DNA of 64,000 nucleotides. Source: Mucilaginibacter sp. PAMC 26640 (lineage in GTDB: Bacteria > Bacteroidota > Bacteroidia > Sphingobacteriales > Sphingobacteriaceae). The number at the start of each line of letters is the position of its first letter. Position 1 is the first letter of the stretch. The stretch covers positions 4,712,001 through 4,776,000 of the forward strand of contig CP014773.1 of NCBI GenBank assembly GCA_001596135.1. The letters are read 5' to 3'. A model generated the notes under the pieces. The model saw only the letters and a program-made list of their open reading frames with translations, did not search any database and had not been told where the DNA came from. Of the stretch, positions 47,369-55,219 are shown in pieces. The translations under genes were made by a program, and so were the position numbers.

Positions 47369-49518
47369 TCCCAACTTGCCTCCGTTCTTCTACCGTTAAG
47401 ATCAATACTGAAACCGGCTAACCTGTTCCCTTCTATCCGGATAGCTGACTTCATGAATTTTTCGTCCTGCCCGAATTTATGATTGATGCCCGAAGCCGTT
47501 ACGATTATCTCGTTAACTTTAGCCCTGGACTGACTTTCGTACCTGCGTTCGATGAAGCGGTGGAAAGGCGAACCGATATCATGCAACCATAGGCCGAATT
47601 TGGCGCCAACGATGTTTAACGGGTAAACATCATTGATTTTCACCGCTGTATCCGTAGAAAATATAACCTTGTAGGCCGCTAACTGAAATTGATATAACAG
47701 GGACGATCTGCCGCCATAAAAAGCAGTGAAATAAAAGGATAGGTCGCCGCTTACGAAATAGGCAATATCGCCGCTCCCGTAATCGTAAAAATAAGTTTGA
47801 TTGTTGCTATCGGTAAAAACCTCCCATGTTTCCGATTTGTGGCCACTTATCATATTAGCTGTGTAACCCGGCTGAAAGGTAAACGCGTGTTTTAATGCAG
47901 AAGACGAATCGACAGAACTTAGTGTGGCGTTAAGCTTTGGCACCATAAAACTGTTAAACTGCTGATTAAGTCCCTCACCCTGCTTAAAATAAGCAAATGG
48001 GTAGGGAATCGTTTTTGAGCCCAGATACGGAGTTGCCTGCACCTGGAAATGCAAATGAGGCTCGGGCGATCGGCCACTGTTGCCGCATAGCCCAAGAATG
48101 TCACCTCGTTTGACTACCTCCCCGGGCTTTACTTTGGCTGAGTATTGTTTGAGGTGCGATACCTTACTATAAACGCCATCGGTATGTTTTATAATGATGG
48201 TATTGCCCCAGTTTTCGATAATATTCATCTCGCCTACCAGGTTATCTGCCACATGGTTGATGACTAGTTCTACCAAACCGTCGGCGCAAGCCAGCACGGG
48301 TTTATTGTAGCAATAATAATCTTCGGGTTTGTCGCCAGCGTATTTAAAGGTGCATTTATCCCCATCCGTTATCACAAAATCAAGGGCTTGCGCCCAGCCA
48401 TCGCTATGCGTAATCCCCCCATAGTAACCCTGCGAAACCGTCCACCCGCCCATAAAGGGTAAGGTTAATTTTAGATAAGTAAGATCTTGAACACGCTGCT
48501 GCCCGTTGAGGTACTGGTATAAATTAGCCTCAGGCGAGTAATTTTGGTAAGCCGTGAGCTGTAACTTACCCGGCCTTTCCCGGAGCTTCAAGAAATACAG
48601 CATAACCAAAACGGTTAGGCAGAAAGGCAGCGAAAGTACGGGCAAGTGCCATGCATCCAATATGCCGGAAAAAGCCGCAGTAAATAAACAGGCCAAAGGT
48701 ACCACCGATACAACCAGCAGATATGAACGCAGCGAGGGCACGATAAAAAATCCGGACAGCGCCATAGAAGCCATCATAAAGTTAACACCGAGATGATAGT
48801 GGCCTAAACCATCCGGGTAAATATGGGTAAGGTTGTTAAAAAGGCAAGATGTTATAAACCCAATGACCAGCAAACTAAAGCTGATCCTGGAATGAATTAA
48901 TACCCCAATGCTAATAACAACACCTGCAAAGACACTGTCCTGGAACAATATTGCACTAATAGCGCGAAAGAAAAGCTTTAAATATAAAGGCAGCGGGATC
49001 GTATTAAGTCCATTGAACAATTGGTAATGGCTAAAATTTTCTTTTACCGATAGCTCGTTAAGCAAGTAGCTTTCCTTAGGTAGTAAGCCCAGTTGCGCAT
49101 ACCCATTGGCAGCGGCAAGCACCAGCCAAAACACAACTACGAATGGCAGAGATAATGATGGCAAGCCTCTTTTGGCTAAACCTGCTGTTGCAATCACAGT
49201 GAGCATCACCGTAAGTGTTGTCGCTACAACCAGCCAAATACAAAACGCCGCATTGACATGAAAAAAACTCCCGAAGCCGATGCCTAATAATATGGAGTTG
49301 AAACTGTAAAGTCCGGATTGCATATTAGCCCGTTGATGACCAGACGCTTTTAACAAGCCCAGCGAAAAGCACACTGAAAGCAAACCCGCTAAACCGGCAA
49401 CAGGGTTAAAAAAAGAAGCAACAAGCAGTAAGGCGCCCAGCATAATATGCTGCGAAAAGAACAAAATGGAATAGCTGTTAAGCAATGCCTGGATAAATAA
49501 GAGTGTTTGTTTTTTCAC
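47362..49518 (-). CDS. Fusion of a urea-transporter-type channel and an M23 metalloendopeptidase
   Basis: A 718-residue two-part protein. Residues about 1-315 are a polytopic membrane domain with the twofold repeat of the urea transporter family: LLNSYSILFFSQHIMLGALL and LFFRAISAILFQDSVFAGVV begin the two halves, SGLYSFNSILLGIGFG and the SLPF elements (about 117 and 296) match the pore region. Residues about 350-500 are an M23 (LytM) peptidase with zinc ligands His371, Asp380 and His490 (in PHLHF) and catalytic His455 and His488. A beta-rich domain of about 180 residues follows. The peptidase would lie in the periplasm and could cut peptide crosslinks or a secreted product. It is 13 bases downstream of the PLP enzyme gene. 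Confidence 0.9.
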   Translation of the reverse strand: MKKQTLLFIQALLNSYSILFFSQHIMLGALLLVASFFNPVAGLAGLLSVCFSLGLLKASGHQRANMQSGLYSFNSILLGIGFGSFFHVNAAFCIWLVVATTLTVMLTVIATAGLAKRGLPSLSLPFVVVFWLVLAAANGYAQLGLLPKESYLLNELSVKENFSHYQLFNGLNTIPLPLYLKLFFRAISAILFQDSVFAGVVISIGVLIHSRISFSLLVIGFITSCLFNNLTHIYPDGLGHYHLGVNFMMASMALSGFFIVPSLRSYLLVVSVVPLACLFTAAFSGILDAWHLPVLSLPFCLTVLVMLYFLKLRERPGKLQLTAYQNYSPEANLYQYLNGQQRVQDLTYLKLTLPFMGGWTVSQGYYGGITHSDGWAQALDFVITDGDKCTFKYAGDKPEDYYCYNKPVLACADGLVELVINHVADNLVGEMNIIENWGNTIIIKHTDGVYSKVSHLKQYSAKVKPGEVVKRGDILGLCGNSGRSPEPHLHFQVQATPYLGSKTIPYPFAYFKQGEGLNQQFNSFMVPKLNATLSSVDSSSALKHAFTFQPGYTANMISGHKSETWEVFTDSNNQTYFYDYGSGDIAYFVSGDLSFYFTAFYGGRSSLLYQFQLAAYKVIFSTDTAVKINDVYPLNIVGAKFGLWLHDIGSPFHRFIERRYESQSRAKVNEIIVTASGINHKFGQDEKFMKSAIRIEGNRLAGFSIDLNGRRTEASWEC

Positions 49519-49531
49519 AGCTTACTTAATG

Positions 49532-50896
49532 CTAAAGGTTTTTGACTTGTTGCAAATGCGTTGGCAGAACTTCCGGCAGCTCCATGTATTGGAGTGTCTC
49601 GGCTTTTCTGATCAGGTGAACCCGCCGATCTTCATCAATCATCACAACAGCCGGCCTCAGGCTTATAAATTGCATCCACTGGGTCATGTTGTAGGCGCCT
49701 ACTTTATGAACTACTAAATGATCACCCGGCTCCATCAACGGCAGATTTACACTCTCTCTGATCATATCGATATTCATACAAAGGGGGCCGTAAAGTACCA
49801 CATTATCGCTATGCTGCGATGCTTCCTGCGCCGGACTGATCTTATGATCGTACCACAGCGATGTAAACAGGGTGTTTACGCCAAAATCCATTATAACGGC
49901 CCGGCGGCCGTCGCTCAGTCGTTTATTGGCGATAACACTGCCCAATAGATAACCTGCATCATCAATCAGTGCGCGGCCGCTTTCCAGGATCAGTAAGGGT
50001 AGCTCATCCGGCTCAAACCCACAATTAAGGAGTTTTGTAGCAATCACCTCTGCAAAATCGTCTATCGATGGCACCGTATCCACTCCCGGCAGGTAAGCTC
50101 CTTTTAAAGTATTGGTTGATGGAAAGCCACCACCCAGGTCCAGATATGATATCGGATTGTTTAATGCCGACTTACAACGGATTGCCAGTTCGCCCATTTT
50201 TGCCGCAGCAACGCCGTATGCCGATGTAGCTAGCATGAAAGTTCCAATATGGCAATGCAGGCCTACGAGTTCCATTTTGCCGGAACTTACAATTTTAGTG
50301 ATAGCGCTCCAAGCCTGCCCATTTTCATAATTAAAACCAAACCGATCCCATATAGGGTAAACGCCGGTATCCATATTAACGCGAACGGCAACTCGGGGTT
50401 TCTTTTTCACTTCCGCGCAAAGCGAGATCAGCATATACAACTCATCAAAATGATCGATGTGGATCATTGAGTTATTCTCGATAGCCAGCAACAGGTCTTC
50501 CCTGCTTTTCTGCGGGCCGTTGAAAATGATATGCTCGCCCGCTACGCCATTATTTAATGCTTTGTGATATTCAAACCCTGATACTACCTCGGCCCAGCTG
50601 CCTTCCCGGTGAAAAACGTTGCAAACGGCATTGAGGTAGTTGGTTTTATAGCTCCATGCAAACTGCACTTTTGGGTAACAGGTTTTAAACGCCCTAACCG
50701 CTGAGCGATAATTGCGCCTGATCTGTTTCTCCGATAATACAAACAAAGGCGAACCAAATTCGGCTATCAAACTTTTTATCAAAACTCCGTCGATATCCCT
50801 TACTGGTTCCGATTCATTTTGTGTACCGAACTTATTCATCAGACCGGTGTTCATCTTTTTGATAAAGGGCCGTTCATATTTAAGTTTTTGCGTCAT
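49532..50896 (-). CDS. Diaminopimelate/ornithine decarboxylase-like PLP enzyme
   Basis: Fold-type III PLP enzyme of 454 residues, homologous to LysA, NspC and related decarboxylases. Likely PLP lysine Lys84 in WSYKTNY; HCHIGT (about residue 217); the phosphate-binding DLGGGFP (about 253); ESGRALIDDAGYLLGSV; and YGPLCMNIDM with Cys373 in the position of the catalytic Cys. The terminal motif normally reading AYTxSxxxxFNG is GAYNMTQWMQFISL here, an altered substrate end. It probably decarboxylates or activates an amino acid other than diaminopimelate. It ends 13 bases before the fusion gene and starts 11 bases after the ATP-grasp gene. Confidence 0.85.
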   Translation of the reverse strand: MTQKLKYERPFIKKMNTGLMNKFGTQNESEPVRDIDGVLIKSLIAEFGSPLFVLSEKQIRRNYRSAVRAFKTCYPKVQFAWSYKTNYLNAVCNVFHREGSWAEVVSGFEYHKALNNGVAGEHIIFNGPQKSREDLLLAIENNSMIHIDHFDELYMLISLCAEVKKKPRVAVRVNMDTGVYPIWDRFGFNYENGQAWSAITKIVSSGKMELVGLHCHIGTFMLATSAYGVAAAKMGELAIRCKSALNNPISYLDLGGGFPSTNTLKGAYLPGVDTVPSIDDFAEVIATKLLNCGFEPDELPLLILESGRALIDDAGYLLGSVIANKRLSDGRRAVIMDFGVNTLFTSLWYDHKISPAQEASQHSDNVVLYGPLCMNIDMIRESVNLPLMEPGDHLVVHKVGAYNMTQWMQFISLRPAVVMIDEDRRVHLIRKAETLQYMELPEVLPTHLQQVKNL

Positions 50897-50907
50897 TCTG
50901 TATAAAA

Positions 50908-51960
50908 TTACAATTCCCCAAAGGCCGAAAACTGCTGAAACTCGCTCACATCGGCCACGTGATCCCAGGCATATCTAATGAACATTTTACCGACGGAATA
51001 AGCTAGGAACGGTTCCACGTTTTCGCCCAGGGCCATTTTTGTTAAAGCTACCGGCTGGTTTTGCCCCGCGGCGGCCGTTAGGTACACCCAAGCCGGAAAT
51101 CTTGGGTTGATCTCCATAATAAATAACTTCCCTTTTTTATCCTGCATCAATTCCAATTCGAAACCGCCGTTCCAACCGGAGCCTGCTGCAAACTGTTGGG
51201 CTATTGCTATTAATTTTTCATCCGCAATAGTAATACCCGCCCAGGCTTTGCCTTTATCGGTGATGTATAATTTGCGCATTGGCACTGCACTGATGATGGT
51301 ACCTTTTCCATCCGCCAACCCGGCTACATTGATCTCTGTACCCTTTATAAACTGCTGGGCCATAATAGGTGTACCCCATTTTGCACTGAGCCGGTAAAAT
51401 GCATTGACAGCCTGAACGGAATTATGAACTACCTCCGCCTCGTAAAATTTACCTTTAACCACCATTGGGTAGTTTAGTTCTTCTCCTGCAATATGTAAAT
51501 CATCAGCTTTTAAAATAGTCCTGGTTTCGGGCACGTATAAATTGTGTTGGTTTCCAAAGGCAGCAAGGTTTGGTTTGCTGCAGGCATTTAACTGCTTATG
51601 CGAAGGCAGGCAGGTTTGAATCCCCATGACACGCAATGCCGCACTGATCTTGATGAAATTGTGCAGTTCCGCGTCAAAATTGGGGATCAGCACGCTCATA
51701 TTTTCTTTGCCCTGGATAAATTGCAGGCGTTGTGCCAATGCCTCCGAACCTGCGGATGGATACGGGATCTGGTAGGTTTTGTCAACCAGGTTATGCAGGT
51801 AAATGCCCGGCTCAAGCGACTCGTATGACAAACCGATAATGCGCACATTTGAAAACCCTTCCCGCAAGGCACGAATAACCGACAACCCTGGCCCGGGATT
51901 TTCAATAGCGTTTAGGCCGGTTACGCCTATTACCAAACGGGCATGATCTATTTCTGCCAT
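50908..51960 (-). CDS. ATP-grasp carboxylate-amine ligase-like protein
   Basis: A 350-residue ATP-grasp enzyme. A Rossmann-like N-terminal domain begins LVIGVTGLNAIENPGPGLSV; the ATP-grasp core shows LNYPMVVKGKFYEAEVV (about residues 163-179), QQFIKGTEINVAGLADGKG (about 202-220) and the metal-binding FELELMQDKKGKLFIMEINPRFP (cited in part: FIMEINPRFP, about 282-291). These enzymes ligate a carboxylate to an amine through an acyl phosphate. The combination with PqqD-like and decarboxylase-like neighbours suggests the joining of an amino acid to a peptide or small molecule. Gaps are 2 bases to pqqD and 11 bases to the PLP gene. Confidence 0.88.
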   Translation of the reverse strand: MAEIDHARLVIGVTGLNAIENPGPGLSVIRALREGFSNVRIIGLSYESLEPGIYLHNLVDKTYQIPYPSAGSEALAQRLQFIQGKENMSVLIPNFDAELHNFIKISAALRVMGIQTCLPSHKQLNACSKPNLAAFGNQHNLYVPETRTILKADDLHIAGEELNYPMVVKGKFYEAEVVHNSVQAVNAFYRLSAKWGTPIMAQQFIKGTEINVAGLADGKGTIISAVPMRKLYITDKGKAWAGITIADEKLIAIAQQFAAGSGWNGGFELELMQDKKGKLFIMEINPRFPAWVYLTAAAGQNQPVALTKMALGENVEPFLAYSVGKMFIRYAWDHVADVSEFQQFSAFGEL

Positions 51961-51962
51961 AT

Positions 51963-52208
51963 TTAATTAGCTTCCAAAAGGTTGGCATCCTTCAGCTGCA
52001 GCATCCAGTCTTCCCAGTCACGATCTAAGGTATTGTCTTCAACGTCATAAAGGTTCAGGATCTCGAGCTTTATATCATCGGCAGTTTTACCTGTCTTCAT
52101 CATAGCCAAAATTGCGGCAGCTATAGCATTGCTGGTAAAAGAATCGCCGGTGGCGGGGTTAAATACAAACCCGTTCTTGCTGGTGGCTATATTAGTCTTA
52201 AGTTTCAC
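51963..52208 (-). CDS. PqqD-like peptide-recognition protein
   Basis: An 81-residue protein resembling PqqD and other RiPP-recognition elements: an N-terminal strand set (NIATSKNGFVFNPATGDSFTSN), then the helical part NAIAAAILAMMKTGKTADDIKLEI and a C-terminal helix with DWEDWMLQLKDANLL. Fewer than 90 residues and the DxxxFxxN motif fit the family. PqqD binds the precursor peptide for a radical SAM enzyme; here no radical SAM enzyme is present and the partner is probably the ATP-grasp ligase 2 bases downstream. The client could be the 51-residue peptide encoded immediately upstream, but this is speculation. Confidence 0.8.
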   Translation of the reverse strand: MKLKTNIATSKNGFVFNPATGDSFTSNAIAAAILAMMKTGKTADDIKLEILNLYDVEDNTLDRDWEDWMLQLKDANLLEAN

Positions 52209-52263
52209 GTAGTTGTTTTATCAAATATTAGCTGTTAAAGGTAATTGATTTTATGCCTGTTTG

Positions 52264-52419
52264 TCAATTTTTACCTGCCGGGTGCCTGCGAGTATTGTGG
52301 TTCAGCCCATTTACCTTCCTATCCAGGCTGCGAATGTGTCTTGGTAATTTATGCGCACCGGTTAATAACAAAACTGTACAGAGTATGCATAACAATTCGG
52401 GCCAGCCAAATTCATTCAT
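52264..52419 (-). CDS. TatA-like 51-residue membrane microprotein
   Basis: A short gene read by eye on the minus strand. It starts with ATG at 52419 and ends TGA at 52264. An N-terminal membrane helix (ELLCILCTVLLLTG, about residues 8-21) is followed by AHKLPRHIRSLDRKVNGLN, which matches the TatA/TatE pattern of a hydrophobic helix, a G-x-KKLP hinge and an amphipathic helix. It lacks the long acidic tail of true TatA and ends in basic residues. A consensus Shine-Dalgarno AAGGAGG (52428-52434) lies 8 bases upstream, rare for this phylum. Its stop is 55 bases before pqqD. It could be a scaffold, a Tat accessory or the precursor peptide of the operon. Confidence 0.65.
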   Translation of the reverse strand: MNEFGWPELLCILCTVLLLTGAHKLPRHIRSLDRKVNGLNHNTRRHPAGKN

Positions 52420-52427
52420 CTTTTTAA

Positions 52428-52434
52428 CCTCCTT
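52428..52434 (-). promoter_or_regulatory. Consensus Shine-Dalgarno for the TatA-like gene
   Basis: The minus strand reads AAGGAGG, 8 bases before the ATG at 52419. This is unusually strong for a Bacteroidota gene, and it is the main reason for accepting the short frame as real. Confidence 0.7.
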
Positions 52435-52510
52435 ATATTATAAAGATGCAGCCGAAAGGCACCAAACACCGAAATGTGTCGGTAAATGAGTGGATTGTGT
52501 AGACGAAGAA

Positions 52511-53218
52511 CTAAAAGTTTTTAGCCCAGGTGCGAATGGTATCGGTATAACTTTCGCCTATAGGCAACTCGTTATCTGCCAGCTTTAACTTACGGTTATG
52601 AATTGATTTAACTTTGTTAACGGCAATGATATAGCTCCGGTGAATCCGTTTGAATTTATCTACCGGTAACTTCTCCAGCGCTTTTTTAAGCGACATCAAA
52701 GTAAGCACCGGTTTTGGCTGGCCTGTTAAATGGATTTTGATATAGTCTTCCATACTTTCCAGGTATTCTATTTCGGCCACGTTGATCTTAACCATACGGT
52801 ACTCGGAGTACACATAAAAGCTTTCATCAGCAGCCTCGGGGCTGGTATTGTTTTTGAAATTATAAAACTCTAATGCTTTCTCAACAGCCTTTGTAAATCG
52901 GGTAATATCTATCGGCTTAAGCAGATAGTCTAACGCTTCCAGTTCAAAGCCTTCAAACGCAAAGTTTTTATAGGCAGTGGTAAAAATAACCATAGGCTTG
53001 CTGGCTAGGGCCCGAACCAGATCAATCCCGGTAATGTCGGGCATATTGATATCCACAAATAGCAGATCCGCCCGGTTGCTTTTAAGGTATTCGGCTCCGC
53101 TTACAGCATCTTCAAAAGTGCTTAGTAACTGCAGATAGGGAAAACGGGATATGTAGGCCTCCAACAAGTCTAGCGCCAGGGGTTCATCATCAATTGCAAC
53201 GCATTTCAATTTAATCAT
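52511..53218 (-). CDS. LytTR-family response regulator
   Basis: A 235-residue regulator: receiver domain (about residues 1-120) with phosphoacceptor Asp in FVDINMPDITG (about 56), Thr in FTTAYK and Lys in LKPIDITR; C-terminal LytTR DNA-binding domain (about 140-235) with YMVKINVAEIEYLESMEDYI and FKRIHRSYIIAVNKV. It acts with the sensor encoded 193 bases upstream. Its stop is followed by the TatA-like gene about 90 bases further in the same direction, so the sensor system may control or even be co-transcribed with the PqqD/ATP-grasp operon. Confidence 0.92.
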   Translation of the reverse strand: MIKLKCVAIDDEPLALDLLEAYISRFPYLQLLSTFEDAVSGAEYLKSNRADLLFVDINMPDITGIDLVRALASKPMVIFTTAYKNFAFEGFELEALDYLLKPIDITRFTKAVEKALEFYNFKNNTSPEAADESFYVYSEYRMVKINVAEIEYLESMEDYIKIHLTGQPKPVLTLMSLKKALEKLPVDKFKRIHRSYIIAVNKVKSIHNRKLKLADNELPIGESYTDTIRTWAKNF

Positions 53219-53411
53219 TTCTCAAAATTTATATAAAAGACCAGTCCCGGTTATTAGCCCACCTCTTTCCTTAGAGATAAGGCTAAGTATTGCGTAAAAC
53301 AATGGGTTAACAGGGCTAACACAACTTAGGAAAATTACAATATCAACCGAATTAAACCATTAATAATCAACATATTGCATATATCAAAACATATACATGT
53401 TAACTTTCTCA

Positions 53412-54611
53412 TCAAATTACAAGCACCAGCTTCACGCTAAACAAACCATTGCACTGGTCAATATTTAAGGTATGTTTATCGGGGTACAAATGAGCAAGCC
53501 GTTGTTTGGTATTGGCAATACCGATACCGGTCCTTTCTGCAAGCACAGCAGATCTGTCGAAAATCGCATTATCACATTCGAAATTTATTTTGTTGCCGGT
53601 GTTGCTTATTTTAATATTGATGGTACTTTCGGTGTGTTTGCTGATGCCGTATTTAAAGGTATTTTCTACAAACGACATCATGATGAGCGGTGCGATTTGT
53701 TGATTACCCACATCCCCATCAATATTAAAATTCACCACGCTTTTACGCCCTAACCGCAGCCTTTGCAGGTCAACATAGTTTCTGATACAATCAAGATCCT
53801 GCTGAAGCGGCACAAAATCCTGTGTTACATCATCGGTTACGTAGCGCATAATATTTGAGAGCTTCATGATACTTTCGGAGGTATGCTCGCTATTCATCAC
53901 CGAAAGGGTATAAATGTTATTTAAGGTATTAAACAGAAAGTGCGGGTTGATCTGCGCCTTGAGGAACGAGAGCTCGGCATTTACCTTTCCCGCCTCGGCT
54001 TTAATTACCTTCTGCTCAGTGCTTTGCCATTGCTCTACCGTGCGCATCGATAACCCTAAGGTAATTATGACAAGAAACAGGAATAAACTTACGATATCTA
54101 CCGAACGCGAGTGCCCAAAGAGATCATCACCGCGAGACGGCGACGCAACAGGCACCTGCATCCGCAAATCTTCATGTGGAAGGGGGCCAAATGGCAGTGA
54201 CTTATTCCCCGGGCCCTGCATAGCAGTGTCGCGGGCACGTAAAGCGGCTGCTTTTAATGAATCTGCCATTTGCTGCATGGCTCCAATCTGAATTTGCTCC
54301 TGGAAACGTGGGTTATGGATAAGCAATTTGTCAAATGGTTGGAGAAAAAACACGCCGCCCAGTAAAACGATCACTGCTGCCCCGTAGATCCAGTACTTTT
54401 TTTTGAGGAAATAGGAAGGAATAAGATACCACAGGTTAAAGTAGAAAAGAAGGAGATATGTTGAACAAAACAGCCAGTAAAATGGCGACGACAATAAGAT
54501 CCACGCACCGCTATGTTTGCTGCCCGTACTTAAAAACAAAACCGGCAGCAACAGGAACAGTAGCCAGCCGGTAAGGTGTATAAGTATATTGTTAAGCTTT
54601 AAGCGAAGCAT
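53412..54611 (-). CDS. LytS-type sensor histidine kinase
   Basis: A 399-residue membrane kinase of the LytS/YehU (His_kinase) class. The N-terminal part has four hydrophobic segments (about residues 8-30, 37-60, 74-93 and 176-192) with a variable loop between the third and fourth. The phosphoacceptor is the His in LKAQINPHFLFNTLNN (about 227-242), and the ATPase region includes IMMSFVENTFKYGI and TGIGIANTKQRL. The last helix precedes a coiled coil. It pairs with the LytTR regulator downstream. A signal is not recognised; the loop is Pro/Arg/Gly-rich (about residues 130-170). Confidence 0.9.
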   Translation of the reverse strand: MLRLKLNNILIHLTGWLLFLLLPVLFLSTGSKHSGAWILLSSPFYWLFCSTYLLLFYFNLWYLIPSYFLKKKYWIYGAAVIVLLGGVFFLQPFDKLLIHNPRFQEQIQIGAMQQMADSLKAAALRARDTAMQGPGNKSLPFGPLPHEDLRMQVPVASPSRGDDLFGHSRSVDIVSLFLFLVIITLGLSMRTVEQWQSTEQKVIKAEAGKVNAELSFLKAQINPHFLFNTLNNIYTLSVMNSEHTSESIMKLSNIMRYVTDDVTQDFVPLQQDLDCIRNYVDLQRLRLGRKSVVNFNIDGDVGNQQIAPLIMMSFVENTFKYGISKHTESTINIKISNTGNKINFECDNAIFDRSAVLAERTGIGIANTKQRLAHLYPDKHTLNIDQCNGLFSVKLVLVI

Positions 54612-54812
54612 TTAAATTTCGAAGGTGAATATTTCAGCTAACCAAAGTGGAAAGTTAATAAATATAAAAATATACGCAATTAACCACAATTAAACTGATG
54701 AATTAAAAAGGTATCGGCTAACAAGCCTTATATGCCGATTAAAGATTGTTAATTTATTTTTACAACATTGCGCAGCTTGGATGGTTTATAATGTACAGTT
54801 TACCGGGATACC

Positions 54813-55046
54813 ATGGAAAGATTCGATATCAAAATAAAGCAAGGCAAAAAAGAATACGACTTTGAGATAAGAGAATACATGCACCACAATGGCGATAAAT
54901 GCAAGCTGGAAGTGTATGACCAGGATGAACTGGTGGCCAGTTTCAACCCTGACCCTCACGAAAATTTTACCGTTTGTAAAAATCCGGGCAATCTGGATAA
55001 TACATTACTGCACCTGATCGCTGATAAATTGGATCATCTAAGCTAA
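54813..55046 (+). CDS. Unknown 77-residue acidic protein
   Basis: A small soluble protein with alternating charged residues (DIKIKQGKKEYDFEIREYM, about residues 4-22) followed by KLEVYDQDELVASFNPD and an amphipathic C-terminal helix (LDNTLLHLIADKLDHL). Probably a small alpha/beta fold. No family is recognised. It is divergent from the sensor kinase gene with a 201-base gap, and stands alone on the plus strand. Its codon use looks normal for the neighbourhood, so it is likely a real gene. Confidence 0.6.
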   Translation: MERFDIKIKQGKKEYDFEIREYMHHNGDKCKLEVYDQDELVASFNPDPHENFTVCKNPGNLDNTLLHLIADKLDHLS

Positions 55047-55077
55047 AAGCCTGAATAGACGATGTGAAAATGTGCGG

Positions 55078-55219
55078 ATTCCAGATGTGCAGATTTGTCG
55101 ATCATTTTAGCCCTTTGAATAAAACATAGAACTACGCAAACAAATTCCAACTGCAAACTTGCACATCTGAATTTTACAGATTTATAATTTTACCATCTGA
55201 AGTCTGCGCATTACTATCT
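55078..55219. repeat. Imperfect inverted and direct copies of a CAGATGTGCA element
   Basis: CAGATGTGCAGATTTG at 55082-55097 is mirrored by CAAACTTGCACATCTG at 55154-55169 (complement CAGATGTGCAAGTTTG, differing near the junction). Shorter variants follow (ATCTGCACA at 55209-55217). The set lies between the 77-residue gene and the cupin gene and looks like a small interspersed element or a large stem-loop. Confidence 0.5.

Noticed and set aside
52245..52489. Plus-strand frames of 60 and 78 codons opposite the TatA-like gene
   Set aside because: They are the antisense of the TatA-like gene and its leader; Cys/Pro-rich composition looks like chance, and only the minus-strand frame has a ribosome-binding site.
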